NCBI GenBank assembly: GCA_034211175.1
Contig: JAXHUH010000236.1
Location: 1-64,000, forward strand
DNA length: 64,000 nt
Source of the DNA: JAXHUH01 sp034211175
GTDB lineage: Bacteria; Actinomycetota; Acidimicrobiia; Acidimicrobiales; CAIXPF01
Reading direction: 5' to 3'
In this document: positions 33,656 through 42,839 of the stretch, in pieces
How the letters are laid out: each line of letters opens with the position of its first letter
How positions within the stretch are numbered: position 1 is the stretch's first letter
Made by a program: the position numbers and the translations under genes
The notes under the pieces: model-generated
The model's input: the letters and a program-made list of their open reading frames with translations, nothing else
The model's database searches: none
Told to the model about the DNA's origin: nothing

Positions 33656-34486
33656 ATGCGGTTCACGGTGCCAGTCGCAGATGTGCCCATGGCCGAGCTC
33701 AACCGGCTCGGTCTGTACTTCGCCCTCCGACGCCTCGACGCCGGCGACGAGAGCTCGACGCGCCCGTTCCTGCCGGCGCGCGGCCTCCTCGCCGATCCTG
33801 CGGCGCTCGACGCCTGGCTCGCTCCGACGGCCGAGCGGCTCGATGCCGACGACCCGCTGGTCGTGGCGTCGACGGCCCAGCTCGACTGGGCGACCCGCCT
33901 CGTGTCGATCCACGCGGCGTCGGTCGAGCTGGCCGGCGTGGCACCCGACCTGGCGGCCGATCGGGTGTCGTACCGGTTCGGGTTCGGTCCCGCGGAGCTG
34001 GCGGTCGACGACGTCGTGGCGCTGGACCCGGCCACGTCGTGGCGCCGCCTGTGGGACGACCACCTCGAGCCGCTGGCCGCCGTGTTGCGCGAGCGGGCGA
34101 ACCTGACGATGCGGTTGGCGCGGGGGAACGTGGCCTCGGCGCTGGCGTCCTCACTGACCGCGCTGTTCCGCGAGGACGTCGCACCGTACGCGGACCTGGT
34201 GGCGCGGCCGTGGGCGTCGCCGCCGGAGCTCGACGGCCTGGGGTCGTGGTACGTGGGGTCGGAGGGCCTGCCCCGGTTCCGGCGCACGACGTGCTGCCTG
34301 TACGAGAAGATCCCCGGTGCTCCCCGGTGCGGCGACTGCAGCCTCGTCGGCGCCGACAACGACCACAGCCACGACGACGAGCACGGACACGGCCACGACC
34401 ACACCCACGACGGCGAGCACCACCACGATCACGACCACAGCCACGACGGTGATCACGGCCATGATCACGACCACGGGCACGGATGA
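33656..34486 (+). CDS. FhuF-like (2Fe-2S) protein with a His-rich metal-binding tail, under B12 riboswitch control
   Basis: 276 residues. The C-terminal cluster motif is Cys213-Cys214-x10-Cys225-x2-Cys228, the CC...CxxC signature of FhuF-type ferric reductases. The N-terminal 200 residues are helical and FhuF-like. The last 40 residues (237-276) contain 18 His alternating with Asp, Gly and Glu, a tail type seen in nickel and cobalt chaperones. It is the only gene directly after the riboswitch, so its role is tied to cobalamin or cobalt supply, perhaps reducing a cobalt complex or a corrinoid. Met at 33689 is an alternative start; neither ATG has a strong ribosome site. Confidence 0.78.
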   Translation: MRFTVPVADVPMAELNRLGLYFALRRLDAGDESSTRPFLPARGLLADPAALDAWLAPTAERLDADDPLVVASTAQLDWATRLVSIHAASVELAGVAPDLAADRVSYRFGFGPAELAVDDVVALDPATSWRRLWDDHLEPLAAVLRERANLTMRLARGNVASALASSLTALFREDVAPYADLVARPWASPPELDGLGSWYVGSEGLPRFRRTTCCLYEKIPGAPRCGDCSLVGADNDHSHDDEHGHGHDHTHDGEHHHDHDHSHDGDHGHDHDHGHG

Positions 34487-34515
34487 GCGGGCCGGCGGGG
34501 CCCGCGGGCCGCTCA
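34484..34515. terminator. Bidirectional hairpin between the FhuF-like gene and cobO
   Basis: TGAGCGG (34484-34490) pairs with CCGCTCA (34509-34515), enclosing a second GC stem. It overlaps both convergent stop codons and can end both transcripts. Confidence 0.5.
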
Positions 34516-35034
34516 GTACTCGATGCCCTTGCGGGCCTTGATGCCCTGGTCGTAGGCGTGCTTGACCTTGCGCATCTCGGTGACGGTGTCGGCGATCTCG
34601 ATCAGCTCGTCGGCCGCGTTGCGCCCGGTGATCACGACGTTGACGTGCTCCGGCCGATTCTCGATCGTCGTCACGACGTCGTGCACGTCGATCCAGCCGT
34701 AGGTGACGGCGTAGGTCATCTCGTCGCAGATGACGGTGTCGAACTCACCGGAACCGATCCGCTCCTTGGCGACCTCCCAGGCGTGGGCGCCCTTGGACGC
34801 GGTCTCGTCCATGTCCTCGGACGTCCAGGTCCAGCCGTCGCCGAGCTCGTGCCACTCGATGCCGAGCTGGTCGGCGAGCTTGCGCTCCCCCGTCTTCCAC
34901 TGGCCGCTCTTGATGAACTGGACGACGGCGACGTTCCAGCCCCGTGCGTAGCTGCGGCACATCACCCCGATCGCGGCAGAGGTCTTCCCCTTGCCGTGCC
35001 CGGTGTTGATCAGGACGAGCCCCTTCTGTGCCAT
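34513..35034 (-). CDS. cobO: Cob(I)yrinic acid a,c-diamide adenosyltransferase (CobO/BtuR)
   Basis: 173 residues. The N-terminal P-loop NTGHGKGKTSAA (Thr18), VVQFIKSGQWKTGE, DEMTYAVTYGW and VVITGRNAADELIE are diagnostic for the CobA/CobO/BtuR family, which adds the adenosyl group of ATP to the cobalt of reduced corrinoids. It runs opposite to the flanking cobalamin genes. Its ATG (complement of 35032-35034) overlaps the candidate ATG of the divergent gene, so the promoter must lie inside that neighbour's first codons. Confidence 0.95.
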   Translation of the reverse strand: MAQKGLVLINTGHGKGKTSAAIGVMCRSYARGWNVAVVQFIKSGQWKTGERKLADQLGIEWHELGDGWTWTSEDMDETASKGAHAWEVAKERIGSGEFDTVICDEMTYAVTYGWIDVHDVVTTIENRPEHVNVVITGRNAADELIEIADTVTEMRKVKHAYDQGIKARKGIEY

Positions 35035-35881
35035 GGCCGGCGAGCGTAGCGAGGCCGCCGGGTTGGCAGCCGGCGAGCGTAGCGAGCAGCCCGGCGTGAC
35101 AGCCGGCGAGCGCAACGGGGCCACGGGCGTGGCGACGGCGGCCGAGGGGCTGGCCGGGCTGGTGTCGTACCTGCGAGTGAGCGTCGGTCGACGCAGCGAC
35201 GATGCCGACGGCTGGCTCGACTGCGGCGCGCTGGTCGACGATCCCGAGCGGCTGCGCACGGTGTTCCTCGAGTGCGGTGCCGGCCGGGGAACCGAGGACC
35301 CGCAGGTCGCGGCGTCGCTGTTCGTCCAGGCGTGGGCGTTCCGGGCCGCGGCGGCCGCGCTCGGCTGTTGGTGGGTCGGCGGCGTCGTGCCCGACCTCGA
35401 CCCGCACCGGTGCGCCATCACCCTCGGCCGCCACCGGCCCAACGCCATCGACCTCGACGGTGCTGCTTCCGGCACCGGCCACGACGCGGCCGCGATCGGC
35501 GCCGCCGTCGTCGACCACCTGGCGCCCGTCGTCGACGCGGTTCGGGCGACGACGACCGTCGGCGAGCGGCTCCTGTGGGGCAACACCGCGGCGTCGGTCG
35601 CGGCCGCGGCCCGGACGCTCGACGGGGTGATCGAGCCCGCCGACCGACACCGCCTGCGGGCGATGGCGACCGCCGTCCTCGGCGACTCGGCCCCCGAGCA
35701 GCTACGCGGACTGGGGCGGTTCACGTCCGGCGCCGACGACGCAGCCGCCGAGTGGCGGTGGGCCCGCACGAACTGCTGCCTCAACCACCAACTCCCCGAG
35801 CGCCGGTTGTGCGACGACTGCCCGCTCGACGCGCCACCCGAACCTCCCGCTCCCTCTCGCCACCCCCGGGACAGCTTGTGA
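35033..35881 (+). CDS. Second FhuF-like (2Fe-2S) protein, cobN-coupled
   Basis: 282 residues from ATG 35033, or 250 from GTG 35129. It has the same cluster motif as its partner: Cys248-Cys249-x10-Cys260-x2-Cys263. The N-terminal 33 residues are three 11-residue AGERSE/AGERNG-type repeats made by a 33-bp DNA repeat and may not be translated. The stop overlaps the GTG of cobN by 4 nt, so it is made with the cobaltochelatase. It probably supplies electrons in the cobalt or corrin steps; cobaltochelatase and CobO both need Co(II)/Co(I) chemistry. There is no His tail. Confidence 0.75.
   Translation: MAGERSEAAGLAAGERSEQPGVTAGERNGATGVATAAEGLAGLVSYLRVSVGRRSDDADGWLDCGALVDDPERLRTVFLECGAGRGTEDPQVAASLFVQAWAFRAAAAALGCWWVGGVVPDLDPHRCAITLGRHRPNAIDLDGAASGTGHDAAAIGAAVVDHLAPVVDAVRATTTVGERLLWGNTAASVAAAARTLDGVIEPADRHRLRAMATAVLGDSAPEQLRGLGRFTSGADDAAAEWRWARTNCCLNHQLPERRLCDDCPLDAPPEPPAPSRHPRDSL
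35036..35119. repeat. Three 33-bp-period direct repeats at the cobO/FhuF-like divergent start
   Basis: The core GCCGGCGAGCGTAGCGAG occurs at 35036 and 35069, and a diverged copy at 35102, at an exact 33-bp period. The first copy begins 2 nt after the cobO start codon on the opposite strand. If transcribed rightward it codes for an 11-residue repeat; it also forms the cobO upstream region. Confidence 0.85.
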
Positions 35882-38800
35882 TCCTCTTCATCGCCAACGC
35901 CGACACCGACCTGCTGGGCATCCGCACCCTGCTCGACGATCTCCCCGAGGGGTTCCCGGCCGTGCGGGTGTGGGGCGGCGTCGACCTCGGCGACGAGCTG
36001 CCCGACCTCGACGGCGTGTCGTGCGTGCTGGTCCGGCTCCACAAGGGCCGCTCGGCGTGGGAGCAGCCGTTCGACGAGCTGCGGGCCCGGTGCCAGGCAG
36101 CGCAGATCCCGTTCCTGGCGTTCAGCGGCGAGGCGGTGCCCGACGCCGAACTGACCCGCCTGTCGACGGTGCCGAGCGCCACGGTGTCCGAGGCGTTCGC
36201 CTACCTGGCCCACGGCGGCCTGGCCAACCTCGAGCAGTTCCTGCGGTTCGTGGCCGACACGGTGCTGGTCGGCGGCTTCGGCTTCGACGCGCCCGCTGAG
36301 GTCCCGAACCTCGGGGTGTGGGGCGATCGGCCGGTCGATCCGGCCCGCCCGACGGTGTCGATCGTCTTCTACCGGGCCCACCTGCTGGCCGGGAACACCC
36401 GCCACGTCGAGCAGCTGGCCGACGCGCTCGAGGCCGCCGGGTGCAACGCCCGCCCCGTGTTCTGCTACTCGCTGCGGGGCGTGGGTGACGAGCTGCTGGC
36501 GCTCCTGCGGGGCTCCGACGTCGTGATCACGACCACCTACGCGGCCGGCGGGACCGCGGCCGGCGGCGACGCCGTGACCGCGAGCCGGACCGGCGCCGAG
36601 TGGACGTCCCCGCTCGACGAGCTGGGCGTGCCGATCGTCCAGGCCATCGTGTCCACCCGCTCGCACGCCGAGTGGGCCGACAGCGACTCCGGGCTCGTGC
36701 CCCGCGACGCCGCCACCCAGGTGGCGATCCCCGAGTTCGACGGCCGCATCATCGCCACCGTCGCCTCCCACGTCGAGGTCGTCGACGACGGCGACGAGGT
36801 GGGTGCGCCGATCAGCGCCTACCGGGGCGACCCCGAGCGGGTCGCCCGGGTGGCCGGTCTCGCCGCTCGCCTGGCCCGGCTGCGCCACACCCCGGTGGCG
36901 GAGCGGCGGGTCGCGGTCGTGCTCTCGGCGTACCCGACGAAGCGGAGCCGGATCGGCAACGCGGTCGCGCTCGACACGCCGGCCAGCGTCATCGACCTGC
37001 TCGGTGCGCTCGACGAGGCCGGCTACCGCGTCGAGCGCATCCCCGCGACCGGCGACGAGCTGGCCGCGGAGCTGGCCGACGGGCTCACCTACGACGCCGA
37101 GGCGCTGTCGCCGGCCCAGATCGACGCCGCACCCGGCCGCATGACCGCGGACGCCTACCGGGCGTGGTTCGCGCAGATGCCCGCCGAGCTGACCGACATG
37201 GTCACCGACGCGTGGGGGGAGGCGCCGGGCTCGGTGCACCTCGACGGCGACGGGTCGCTCACGTTCTGCGGGATGGACCTGGGCAACGTCCTCGTCGCGG
37301 TGCAGCCACCCCGGGGCTTCGGCGAGAACCCGATCGCCGTCTACCACGACCCCGACCTCGCCCCCACCCACCACTACCTGGGCTTCTACCGGTGGCTGGC
37401 GACGCCGGTCGCCGACGGGGGCTGGGGCGCCGACGCGGTCGTCCACGCCGGCAAGCACGGCACGCTGGAGTGGCTGCCCGGCAAGGCGCTGGCGCTCTCC
37501 GCGGCGTGCGCGCCCGACGCCGCCCTCGGCGACCTGCCGTTCGTCTACCCGTTCGTCGTCAACGACCCGGGCGAGGGCACCCAGGCCAAGCGCCGCACCC
37601 ACGCCGTCGTCGTCGACCACCTGCTGCCCCCGATGACCCGGGCGGAGACCTACGACGACCTGGCCCAGCTCGAGTCCCTGCTCGACGAGTACGCCGCCAT
37701 CGAGACCCTCGACCCGGCCAAGCTGCCGGCCATCCAGGGCAAGGTGTGGGACCACGTCGTCGCCTCCGAGCTGCACCGGGAGCTGGGCCACACCGAGGAA
37801 CTACCGGACCCCGACCACTTCGCCGAGCTGGTCGGCCACATCGACGGGTACCTGTGCGAGCTCAAGGACGCCCAGATCCGCGGCGGCCTCCACGTCCTCG
37901 GCCGCCCGCCGGCCGGTGAGGCGCTGATCGACCTCGTGCTCGCCGTGTGCCGACTCCCCCACGGTGACATCCCGTCGCTGCGGGCGACGGTCGGCGCCGA
38001 GCTGGGCATCGACCCCGACGAGACCTCGACCGGGCTGATCGACCAGCTCGAGGCCGAGTGCCGCGACCGGGTCCTGCGCCTGGCCGAGGCTGCGTGGACG
38101 GTTCCCGCCGACGAGGACGACCCGACGCTGCGGTGGATCTGCGAGCGGCTCGTCCCCGACCTGATGCGCACGACCGACGAGATCGACAACGTCCTCGCCG
38201 CGCTCGCCGGGCGCCACGTGCCCGCCGGCCCGAGCGGCGCCCCGACCCGGGGCCAGGCCCACTGCCTGCCGACCGGGCGGAACTTCTACTCGGTCGACCC
38301 GGCCGCCATCCCGTCGCCGCTGGCGTGGGAGGTCGGCGTCCAGCTGGCCGACGGCGTCGCCCGTCGCCACCTCGCCGAGGAGGGCCGGTGGCCGGAGACG
38401 GTCGGCCTCGTCGTGTGGGGCACCGCAGCGATGCGGACCCAGGGCGACGACGTGGCCCAGGCCCTCGCCCTGCTCGGCGTCCGCCCGACGTGGGCACCCG
38501 AATCGGGCCGGGTGACCGGCCTCGAGGTGATCCCGTTGGAGGAGCTGGGCCGCCCCCGGGTCGACGTGACCGTGCGGATCTCCGGCTTCTTCCGCGACGC
38601 GTTCGCCGGCCTCGTCGAGCTCATCGACGACGCCGCCTCCCTGGTCGCCTCGCTCGACGAACCGGCCGACCAGAACCCGGTGCGGGCGCGGGGCGACGAG
38701 GACGCCCGGGTGTTCGGTCCCGGCCCCGGCTCCTACGGCTCGGGCCTGTTGCCGGCGATCGAGAACCGCAACTGGCGCAGCGACGAGGACCTGGCCCAGA

Positions 38801-39420
38801 TCTACCTGACGTGGTCGGGCTGGTCGTACCGGCGGGGAGCGATGGGTGTGGCCGACGCCGAGGGCATGCGCCGGCGGTTCGCAGCGATCGACGTCGCGGT
38901 GAAGAACCAGGACAACCGCGAGCACGACATCTTCGACAGCGACGACTACTTCCAGGACCACGGCGGGATGGTCGCCGCGGTCCGCCATCTGCGGGGCTCG
39001 GCGCCGCTCGCCTACTTCGGCGACTCGTCCGACCCGGCCCGGCCCCGGGTGCGCTCGCTGGCCGAGGAGGCCGCCCGGGTGGTGCGCACCCGGGTGATCA
39101 ACCCCCGGTGGATCGAGGCGATGCAGCGTCACGGCTACAAGGGCGCGTTCGAGATGGCGGCGACGGTCGACTACCTGTTCGGCTACGACGCCACCGCCGG
39201 CGTGGTCGAGGACTGGATGTACGAGCGGGTCACCAACGCCTACGTCGCCGACCCCGAGGTCCGGAAGTTCTTCGAGGCGTCGAACCCGTGGGCGCTCAAG
39301 GCGATGGCCGAGCGCCTGCTCGAAGCCGCACAGCGCGGCATGTGGGACGCGTCCGACGAGGCCCGCAAGACCCTGTCCGACGCCATCGTCGAGGCCGAGG
39401 GCTGGGAGGAGCGCCGGTGA
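35878..39420 (+). CDS. cobN: Cobaltochelatase large subunit CobN
   Basis: 1180 residues, the expected size. Family landmarks run throughout: VVLSAYPTKRSRIGNAVALD near 345, HAGKHGTLEWLPGKALALS near 525, YPFVVNDPGEGTQAKRR near 560, DYLFGYDATAGVVEDWMY near 1105, and the terminal NPWALKAMAERLLEA. CobN inserts cobalt into hydrogenobyrinic acid a,c-diamide in the aerobic cobalamin pathway, with ATPase partners. It starts at a GTG overlapping the previous stop (GTGA) and ends in another GTGA overlap with the ChlI-ChlD gene. The three genes therefore form one translational unit. Confidence 0.95.
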   Translation: MILFIANADTDLLGIRTLLDDLPEGFPAVRVWGGVDLGDELPDLDGVSCVLVRLHKGRSAWEQPFDELRARCQAAQIPFLAFSGEAVPDAELTRLSTVPSATVSEAFAYLAHGGLANLEQFLRFVADTVLVGGFGFDAPAEVPNLGVWGDRPVDPARPTVSIVFYRAHLLAGNTRHVEQLADALEAAGCNARPVFCYSLRGVGDELLALLRGSDVVITTTYAAGGTAAGGDAVTASRTGAEWTSPLDELGVPIVQAIVSTRSHAEWADSDSGLVPRDAATQVAIPEFDGRIIATVASHVEVVDDGDEVGAPISAYRGDPERVARVAGLAARLARLRHTPVAERRVAVVLSAYPTKRSRIGNAVALDTPASVIDLLGALDEAGYRVERIPATGDELAAELADGLTYDAEALSPAQIDAAPGRMTADAYRAWFAQMPAELTDMVTDAWGEAPGSVHLDGDGSLTFCGMDLGNVLVAVQPPRGFGENPIAVYHDPDLAPTHHYLGFYRWLATPVADGGWGADAVVHAGKHGTLEWLPGKALALSAACAPDAALGDLPFVYPFVVNDPGEGTQAKRRTHAVVVDHLLPPMTRAETYDDLAQLESLLDEYAAIETLDPAKLPAIQGKVWDHVVASELHRELGHTEELPDPDHFAELVGHIDGYLCELKDAQIRGGLHVLGRPPAGEALIDLVLAVCRLPHGDIPSLRATVGAELGIDPDETSTGLIDQLEAECRDRVLRLAEAAWTVPADEDDPTLRWICERLVPDLMRTTDEIDNVLAALAGRHVPAGPSGAPTRGQAHCLPTGRNFYSVDPAAIPSPLAWEVGVQLADGVARRHLAEEGRWPETVGLVVWGTAAMRTQGDDVAQALALLGVRPTWAPESGRVTGLEVIPLEELGRPRVDVTVRISGFFRDAFAGLVELIDDAASLVASLDEPADQNPVRARGDEDARVFGPGPGSYGSGLLPAIENRNWRSDEDLAQIYLTWSGWSYRRGAMGVADAEGMRRRFAAIDVAVKNQDNREHDIFDSDDYFQDHGGMVAAVRHLRGSAPLAYFGDSSDPARPRVRSLAEEAARVVRTRVINPRWIEAMQRHGYKGAFEMAATVDYLFGYDATAGVVEDWMYERVTNAYVADPEVRKFFEASNPWALKAMAERLLEAAQRGMWDASDEARKTLSDAIVEAEGWEERR

Positions 39421-41294
39421 GCGGGCCCGAGGAGGGAGCCGCACCGCGGCCGGTCTTCCCGTTCGCCGCGGTCGTCGGGATGGACGACCTCAAGCACGCG
39501 CTCCAGCTCGCATCGATCGACCCGGCGATCGGCGGGGTCCTGCTGCGGGGCCAGAAGGGCGCGGCGAAGTCGACGCTGGCCCGGGCGATGGCCGACCTGT
39601 TGGGCGACGCCGCGCCGTTCGCCGAGCTGCCCCTCGGCGCGACCGAGGACCGCCTCGTCGGCTCGTTGGACCTGGCTGCGGCGCTGACCGGCGGCGGCCG
39701 CCGGTTCGAGCCCGGGGTGCTCGCCGCCGCCCACGGCGGGGTGCTCTACGTCGACGAGGTCAACCTGTTGGCCGACCACCTGGTCGACGTGCTGTTGGAC
39801 GTGGCCGTCTCCGGGGTGAACCGGGTCGAGCGCGAGGGCATCAGCCACAGCCACCCGGCCCGGTTCGTGCTGGTCGGGTCGATGAACCCCGAGGAGGGCG
39901 AGCTGCGGCCCCAGCTCCTCGACCGCTTCGGCCTGGCCGTCGAGGTGCTCGCCCCGGTCGACCCCGAGCTACGGGCCGAGGCCGTGCGCCGCCGCCTGGC
40001 GTTCGACGCCGACCCGGTTGGCTTCCGGGCCGAGTGGGCCGGCGAGCAGGCGGCGCTGGCCGAGCGGCTGGCGACGACCCGGCCGGCGACGCTGGATGAC
40101 GCGATCTACACCTACATCTCCCGCCTGTGCGTCGAGCTCGGCGCCGAGGGCCTGCGGGCCGACCTGGTCCTCGCTCGCGCCGCGGCCGCCCACGCCGGCT
40201 GGGACGGGCGCACCGAGGTGACGACCGACGACGTGGTCGCCGTCGCGCCGATGGTGCTCGGCCACCGCCGGCGCCGGGACCCGTTCGAGGACCCGGGTCT
40301 CGATCAGGACGACCTCGACCGCGCCGCCGAGAACGCCCAGGACCCCCCTCCGCCGCCACCTCGGAGCGACAACGACCGCGATCTCGACACCGAGAGCGAT
40401 CTCGACCGCGACGCCGACGACGCGGACGACGAGAGCCCGGCCGGCGAGCCCGAGTCCGGTGCCGGCAACGGTGCCGCTCCTGCGCCGCGCACGGCCGCTG
40501 CCGGCGCACCGCTCGACCTCGGCCCGCTGTCGGGTCCCCGGGGCCGCCCCGGGAGCCAGGGCCGCCGGGCCGAGGCGACCGGGCCGTCGGGCCGGCTCGT
40601 CCGTGACCGCGTGCCCGAGGGTGCGCCGTCCTCGGTCGCGGTCCGGGCGACCGGGACCGCGGCGGCCGTGCGGCGGGCCACCGACCCCGACGGCGCGGCG
40701 CTCGACGCCGGCGACGTTCGGGAGGCGGTGCGGACCCAGAAGGTCGGCACGTTGCTGGTGCTGTGCGTCGACGCGTCGGCGTCGATGAACGCGCCCCAGC
40801 GGATGGAGGCGGTGAAGGGCGCGGTCCTCGGCCTCTTGCTCGACGCCTACCAGCGCCGCGACCGGGTGGCGCTGGTGACGTTCGGCGGCGACGGCGCGCA
40901 GGTCCTGCTGCGCCCGACCGGCAGCGTCGAGGTCGCCCGCCGCCGACTCGATGCCCTGGCCAGCGGCGGCGCGACGCCGTTGGGGGCCGGGATCGACGAG
41001 GCCCGGCGCCTCGCCCTCGCCAACCGGACCGACCTCACCCCGCTCCTGGTCGTCCTGTCCGACGGCCGGGCGACCGCGGCCCCCGACGGCATCGACCCCG
41101 ACGACGCCGCCCGCCGCGCCGCCGAGCAGGTCCGCCGCGACGGCCTCGACGCCGTGGTCATCGACGCCGAGACCGGCCCCGTCACCCTCGGCCGCGCCGA
41201 GACCCTCGCCGACTGGATGGCCGCCCGCCACGTCCACCTCCCCACCCTCGAGGCAGACACCCTCCGATCCGGCCTCGACACCCTCCTCCGCTAG
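39417..41294 (+). CDS. Fused ChlI-ChlD type cobaltochelatase ATPase/VWA subunit
   Basis: 625 residues. The AAA+ half (1-300) has Walker A GQKGAAKST (45-53), Walker B VLYVDEVNLL near 110 and VGSMNPEEGELRPQLLDRF. An acidic, Pro-rich linker (about 300-430) joins it to a VWA domain with MIDAS motif DASAS at 452-456. Actinobacteria use such BchI/BchD-like proteins in place of CobS/CobT as the motor of CobN. The GTGA overlap with cobN and the absence of chlorophyll genes support cobalt rather than magnesium chelation. Confidence 0.92.
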   Translation: MSGPEEGAAPRPVFPFAAVVGMDDLKHALQLASIDPAIGGVLLRGQKGAAKSTLARAMADLLGDAAPFAELPLGATEDRLVGSLDLAAALTGGGRRFEPGVLAAAHGGVLYVDEVNLLADHLVDVLLDVAVSGVNRVEREGISHSHPARFVLVGSMNPEEGELRPQLLDRFGLAVEVLAPVDPELRAEAVRRRLAFDADPVGFRAEWAGEQAALAERLATTRPATLDDAIYTYISRLCVELGAEGLRADLVLARAAAAHAGWDGRTEVTTDDVVAVAPMVLGHRRRRDPFEDPGLDQDDLDRAAENAQDPPPPPPRSDNDRDLDTESDLDRDADDADDESPAGEPESGAGNGAAPAPRTAAAGAPLDLGPLSGPRGRPGSQGRRAEATGPSGRLVRDRVPEGAPSSVAVRATGTAAAVRRATDPDGAALDAGDVREAVRTQKVGTLLVLCVDASASMNAPQRMEAVKGAVLGLLLDAYQRRDRVALVTFGGDGAQVLLRPTGSVEVARRRLDALASGGATPLGAGIDEARRLALANRTDLTPLLVVLSDGRATAAPDGIDPDDAARRAAEQVRRDGLDAVVIDAETGPVTLGRAETLADWMAARHVHLPTLEADTLRSGLDTLLR

Positions 41295-41349
41295 GCCCAC
41301 CGCACCCGACGGCGGGAACCCGGCGGATCGGGCGGACGTCCCAGGTGTT

Positions 41350-42537
41350 GTGGGACACCAGAGGACCGGACGGATCGCCGCAGCATGCGCGCTCGGGGGC
41401 CTGGCCCTCGCCGCGTGCAGCAGCGCTGGCACGGCGGCCACCGACGAGGAGCACGATCGAATGGCGAGCACCGATGCAACGGTGATCACGCGGGCGCGTG
41501 CAACGACCGAGCCGGACCACGTCCTGGTCGACGAGCTCCTCGCTCCCGACTGGCCGATGCTGCCGGCGTTCGATCCGCATCGCAGACTCGCCAGCTGGGA
41601 CTTCACGCCGGGCGACGAGGACGCCGGGCGCTCGGGGATGCCGCACGGCCCGCACTCGGGGAACCCGGTGCTGACGGCGACGGAGACGGGCATCGAGATG
41701 TCCATGGACGTCGGACCGGTCGAGCTCGGCACCTCGGGCGTGCCGATCCGGTCGATCGAGGTGACGTTGACGAACCTGCGCGACGAACCGATCGGGCTCG
41801 ACGCCAACCGGGGTCACCCGAACCCGGCCGCCCTGCTCGACGTGGACGCCGGGCGTGCCTGGTCCTACGAACCGCCACGGAATGGCGCCGGCGCGCCGCT
41901 CACGATCGTCGGACCGGGCGAGTCCGCATCGGTGTTCGCCGTGACCGGTCAACCGTTCGGCGCCACCTGCGAGCCCGACGCCGAGAACGCGCCGACACCG
42001 TGCGCCGGACCGTTCGACCTCCACGTGCTCATCTCCGTCGGTCTCGGGCCGTTCGACGGAACGAGCGACCAGCGGCCGGAGTGGGTCGACGTGGCCAGCG
42101 ACGGCGTCGCCATCGACCTCCCCGAGTTCTTCCGTCCCGAGACGGACACCTGCTTCGACCTACCAGGCGAGCCGGTGGCCGACGACAGCGAGGTCACGTT
42201 CGAGCTCAGGCGCTCGAGCTCCGACGGCGCCCGGGGCCGGGCGACCGTCGCCGTCACCAACCACGGCGTCGAGCGCCAACAGGTCGTCCCCCTCGGCGGC
42301 AGCCTCGCCGACGCAACGACCGGCGAACCCATCACCAACGGCGGGACCGGCTACCACACGCCCGACCACGAGCACGACGTCGCGGCCGGGGCCACGGCAC
42401 GCTTCGATGTTCCGATCCAGCAGGTCTCCTGCGCGACGGACGAACCGGTCGAGCCCGGCGACTACGACCTCGTCACCCGCTGGCGGGCCGGCAACGACCT
42501 GATCGCCGTCCCCCTCGGCACCATCACCATCGACTGA
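41350..42537 (+). CDS. Predicted exported lipoprotein of unknown function
   Basis: 395 residues from GTG. The signal peptide ends in a lipobox (LALAAC, Cys23), followed by a Ser/Ala/Thr linker. The mature part is beta-rich with several Ig-like segments (VGPVELGTSGVPIRSIEVTLTNLRDEPI, TVAVTNHGVERQQVVPLGG) and four Cys. The repeated pattern resembles extracellular beta-sandwich domains of intracellular proteinase-inhibitor-like type, but I do not recognise a family. It lies 55 bp downstream of the cobaltochelatase operon. A role in metal or corrinoid binding is possible but unsupported. Confidence 0.68.
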   Translation: MGHQRTGRIAAACALGGLALAACSSAGTAATDEEHDRMASTDATVITRARATTEPDHVLVDELLAPDWPMLPAFDPHRRLASWDFTPGDEDAGRSGMPHGPHSGNPVLTATETGIEMSMDVGPVELGTSGVPIRSIEVTLTNLRDEPIGLDANRGHPNPAALLDVDAGRAWSYEPPRNGAGAPLTIVGPGESASVFAVTGQPFGATCEPDAENAPTPCAGPFDLHVLISVGLGPFDGTSDQRPEWVDVASDGVAIDLPEFFRPETDTCFDLPGEPVADDSEVTFELRRSSSDGARGRATVAVTNHGVERQQVVPLGGSLADATTGEPITNGGTGYHTPDHEHDVAAGATARFDVPIQQVSCATDEPVEPGDYDLVTRWRAGNDLIAVPLGTITID

Positions 42538-42543
42538 ACGAGC

Positions 42544-42780
42544 TCAGGTCGACCGGCCGGTCTGCTCCTGGAGCTCGTCGATGCGTTCGGAGGCCTCGGC
42601 CTTGGTGAGGGAGGTGTCCAGCTCGACGCCGGCCTCCTGGCTGAGGGTCTCCAGATAGGAGGCCTGGGCGCCGGTCATCGGCTCGTCGCCGGTGACCCAC
42701 TCCTCCGGGTCCTTCTCGACGTTCGAGTGTGGAGCTTCCCTCGGGTCGTCATTCGTGGGGGTGCGTGTCTCATCGGCCAT
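42544..42780 (-). CDS. DUF3072 small protein
   Basis: 78 residues. MTGAQASYLETLSQEAGVELDTSLTKAEASERIDELQEQTGR matches the short DUF3072 repeat found in many actinobacteria. It is acidic and likely cytoplasmic, and the function is unknown. The Met at 42780 begins the natural reading; upstream in-frame residues look non-coding. It stands alone between the lipoprotein and the VapBC pair. Confidence 0.8.
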   Translation of the reverse strand: MADETRTPTNDDPREAPHSNVEKDPEEWVTGDEPMTGAQASYLETLSQEAGVELDTSLTKAEASERIDELQEQTGRST

Positions 42781-42839
42781 GTGTTGGGCAGTTCCCGGCG
42801 ACGGAAGGGCCCAAACACGTGTTCGATTCGCCGGCGCCG

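Noticed and set aside
35035..37791. Long minus-strand frame extending cobO to the right
   Set aside because: Only the last 173 codons show CobO motifs, starting at the ATG at 35034; the remainder is antisense to the FhuF-like gene and cobN.
39417..41294. Magnesium chelatase (ChlI/ChlD) for chlorophyll synthesis
   Set aside because: The domains match, but it is coupled to cobN and there are no chlorophyll genes, so cobalt chelation fits better.
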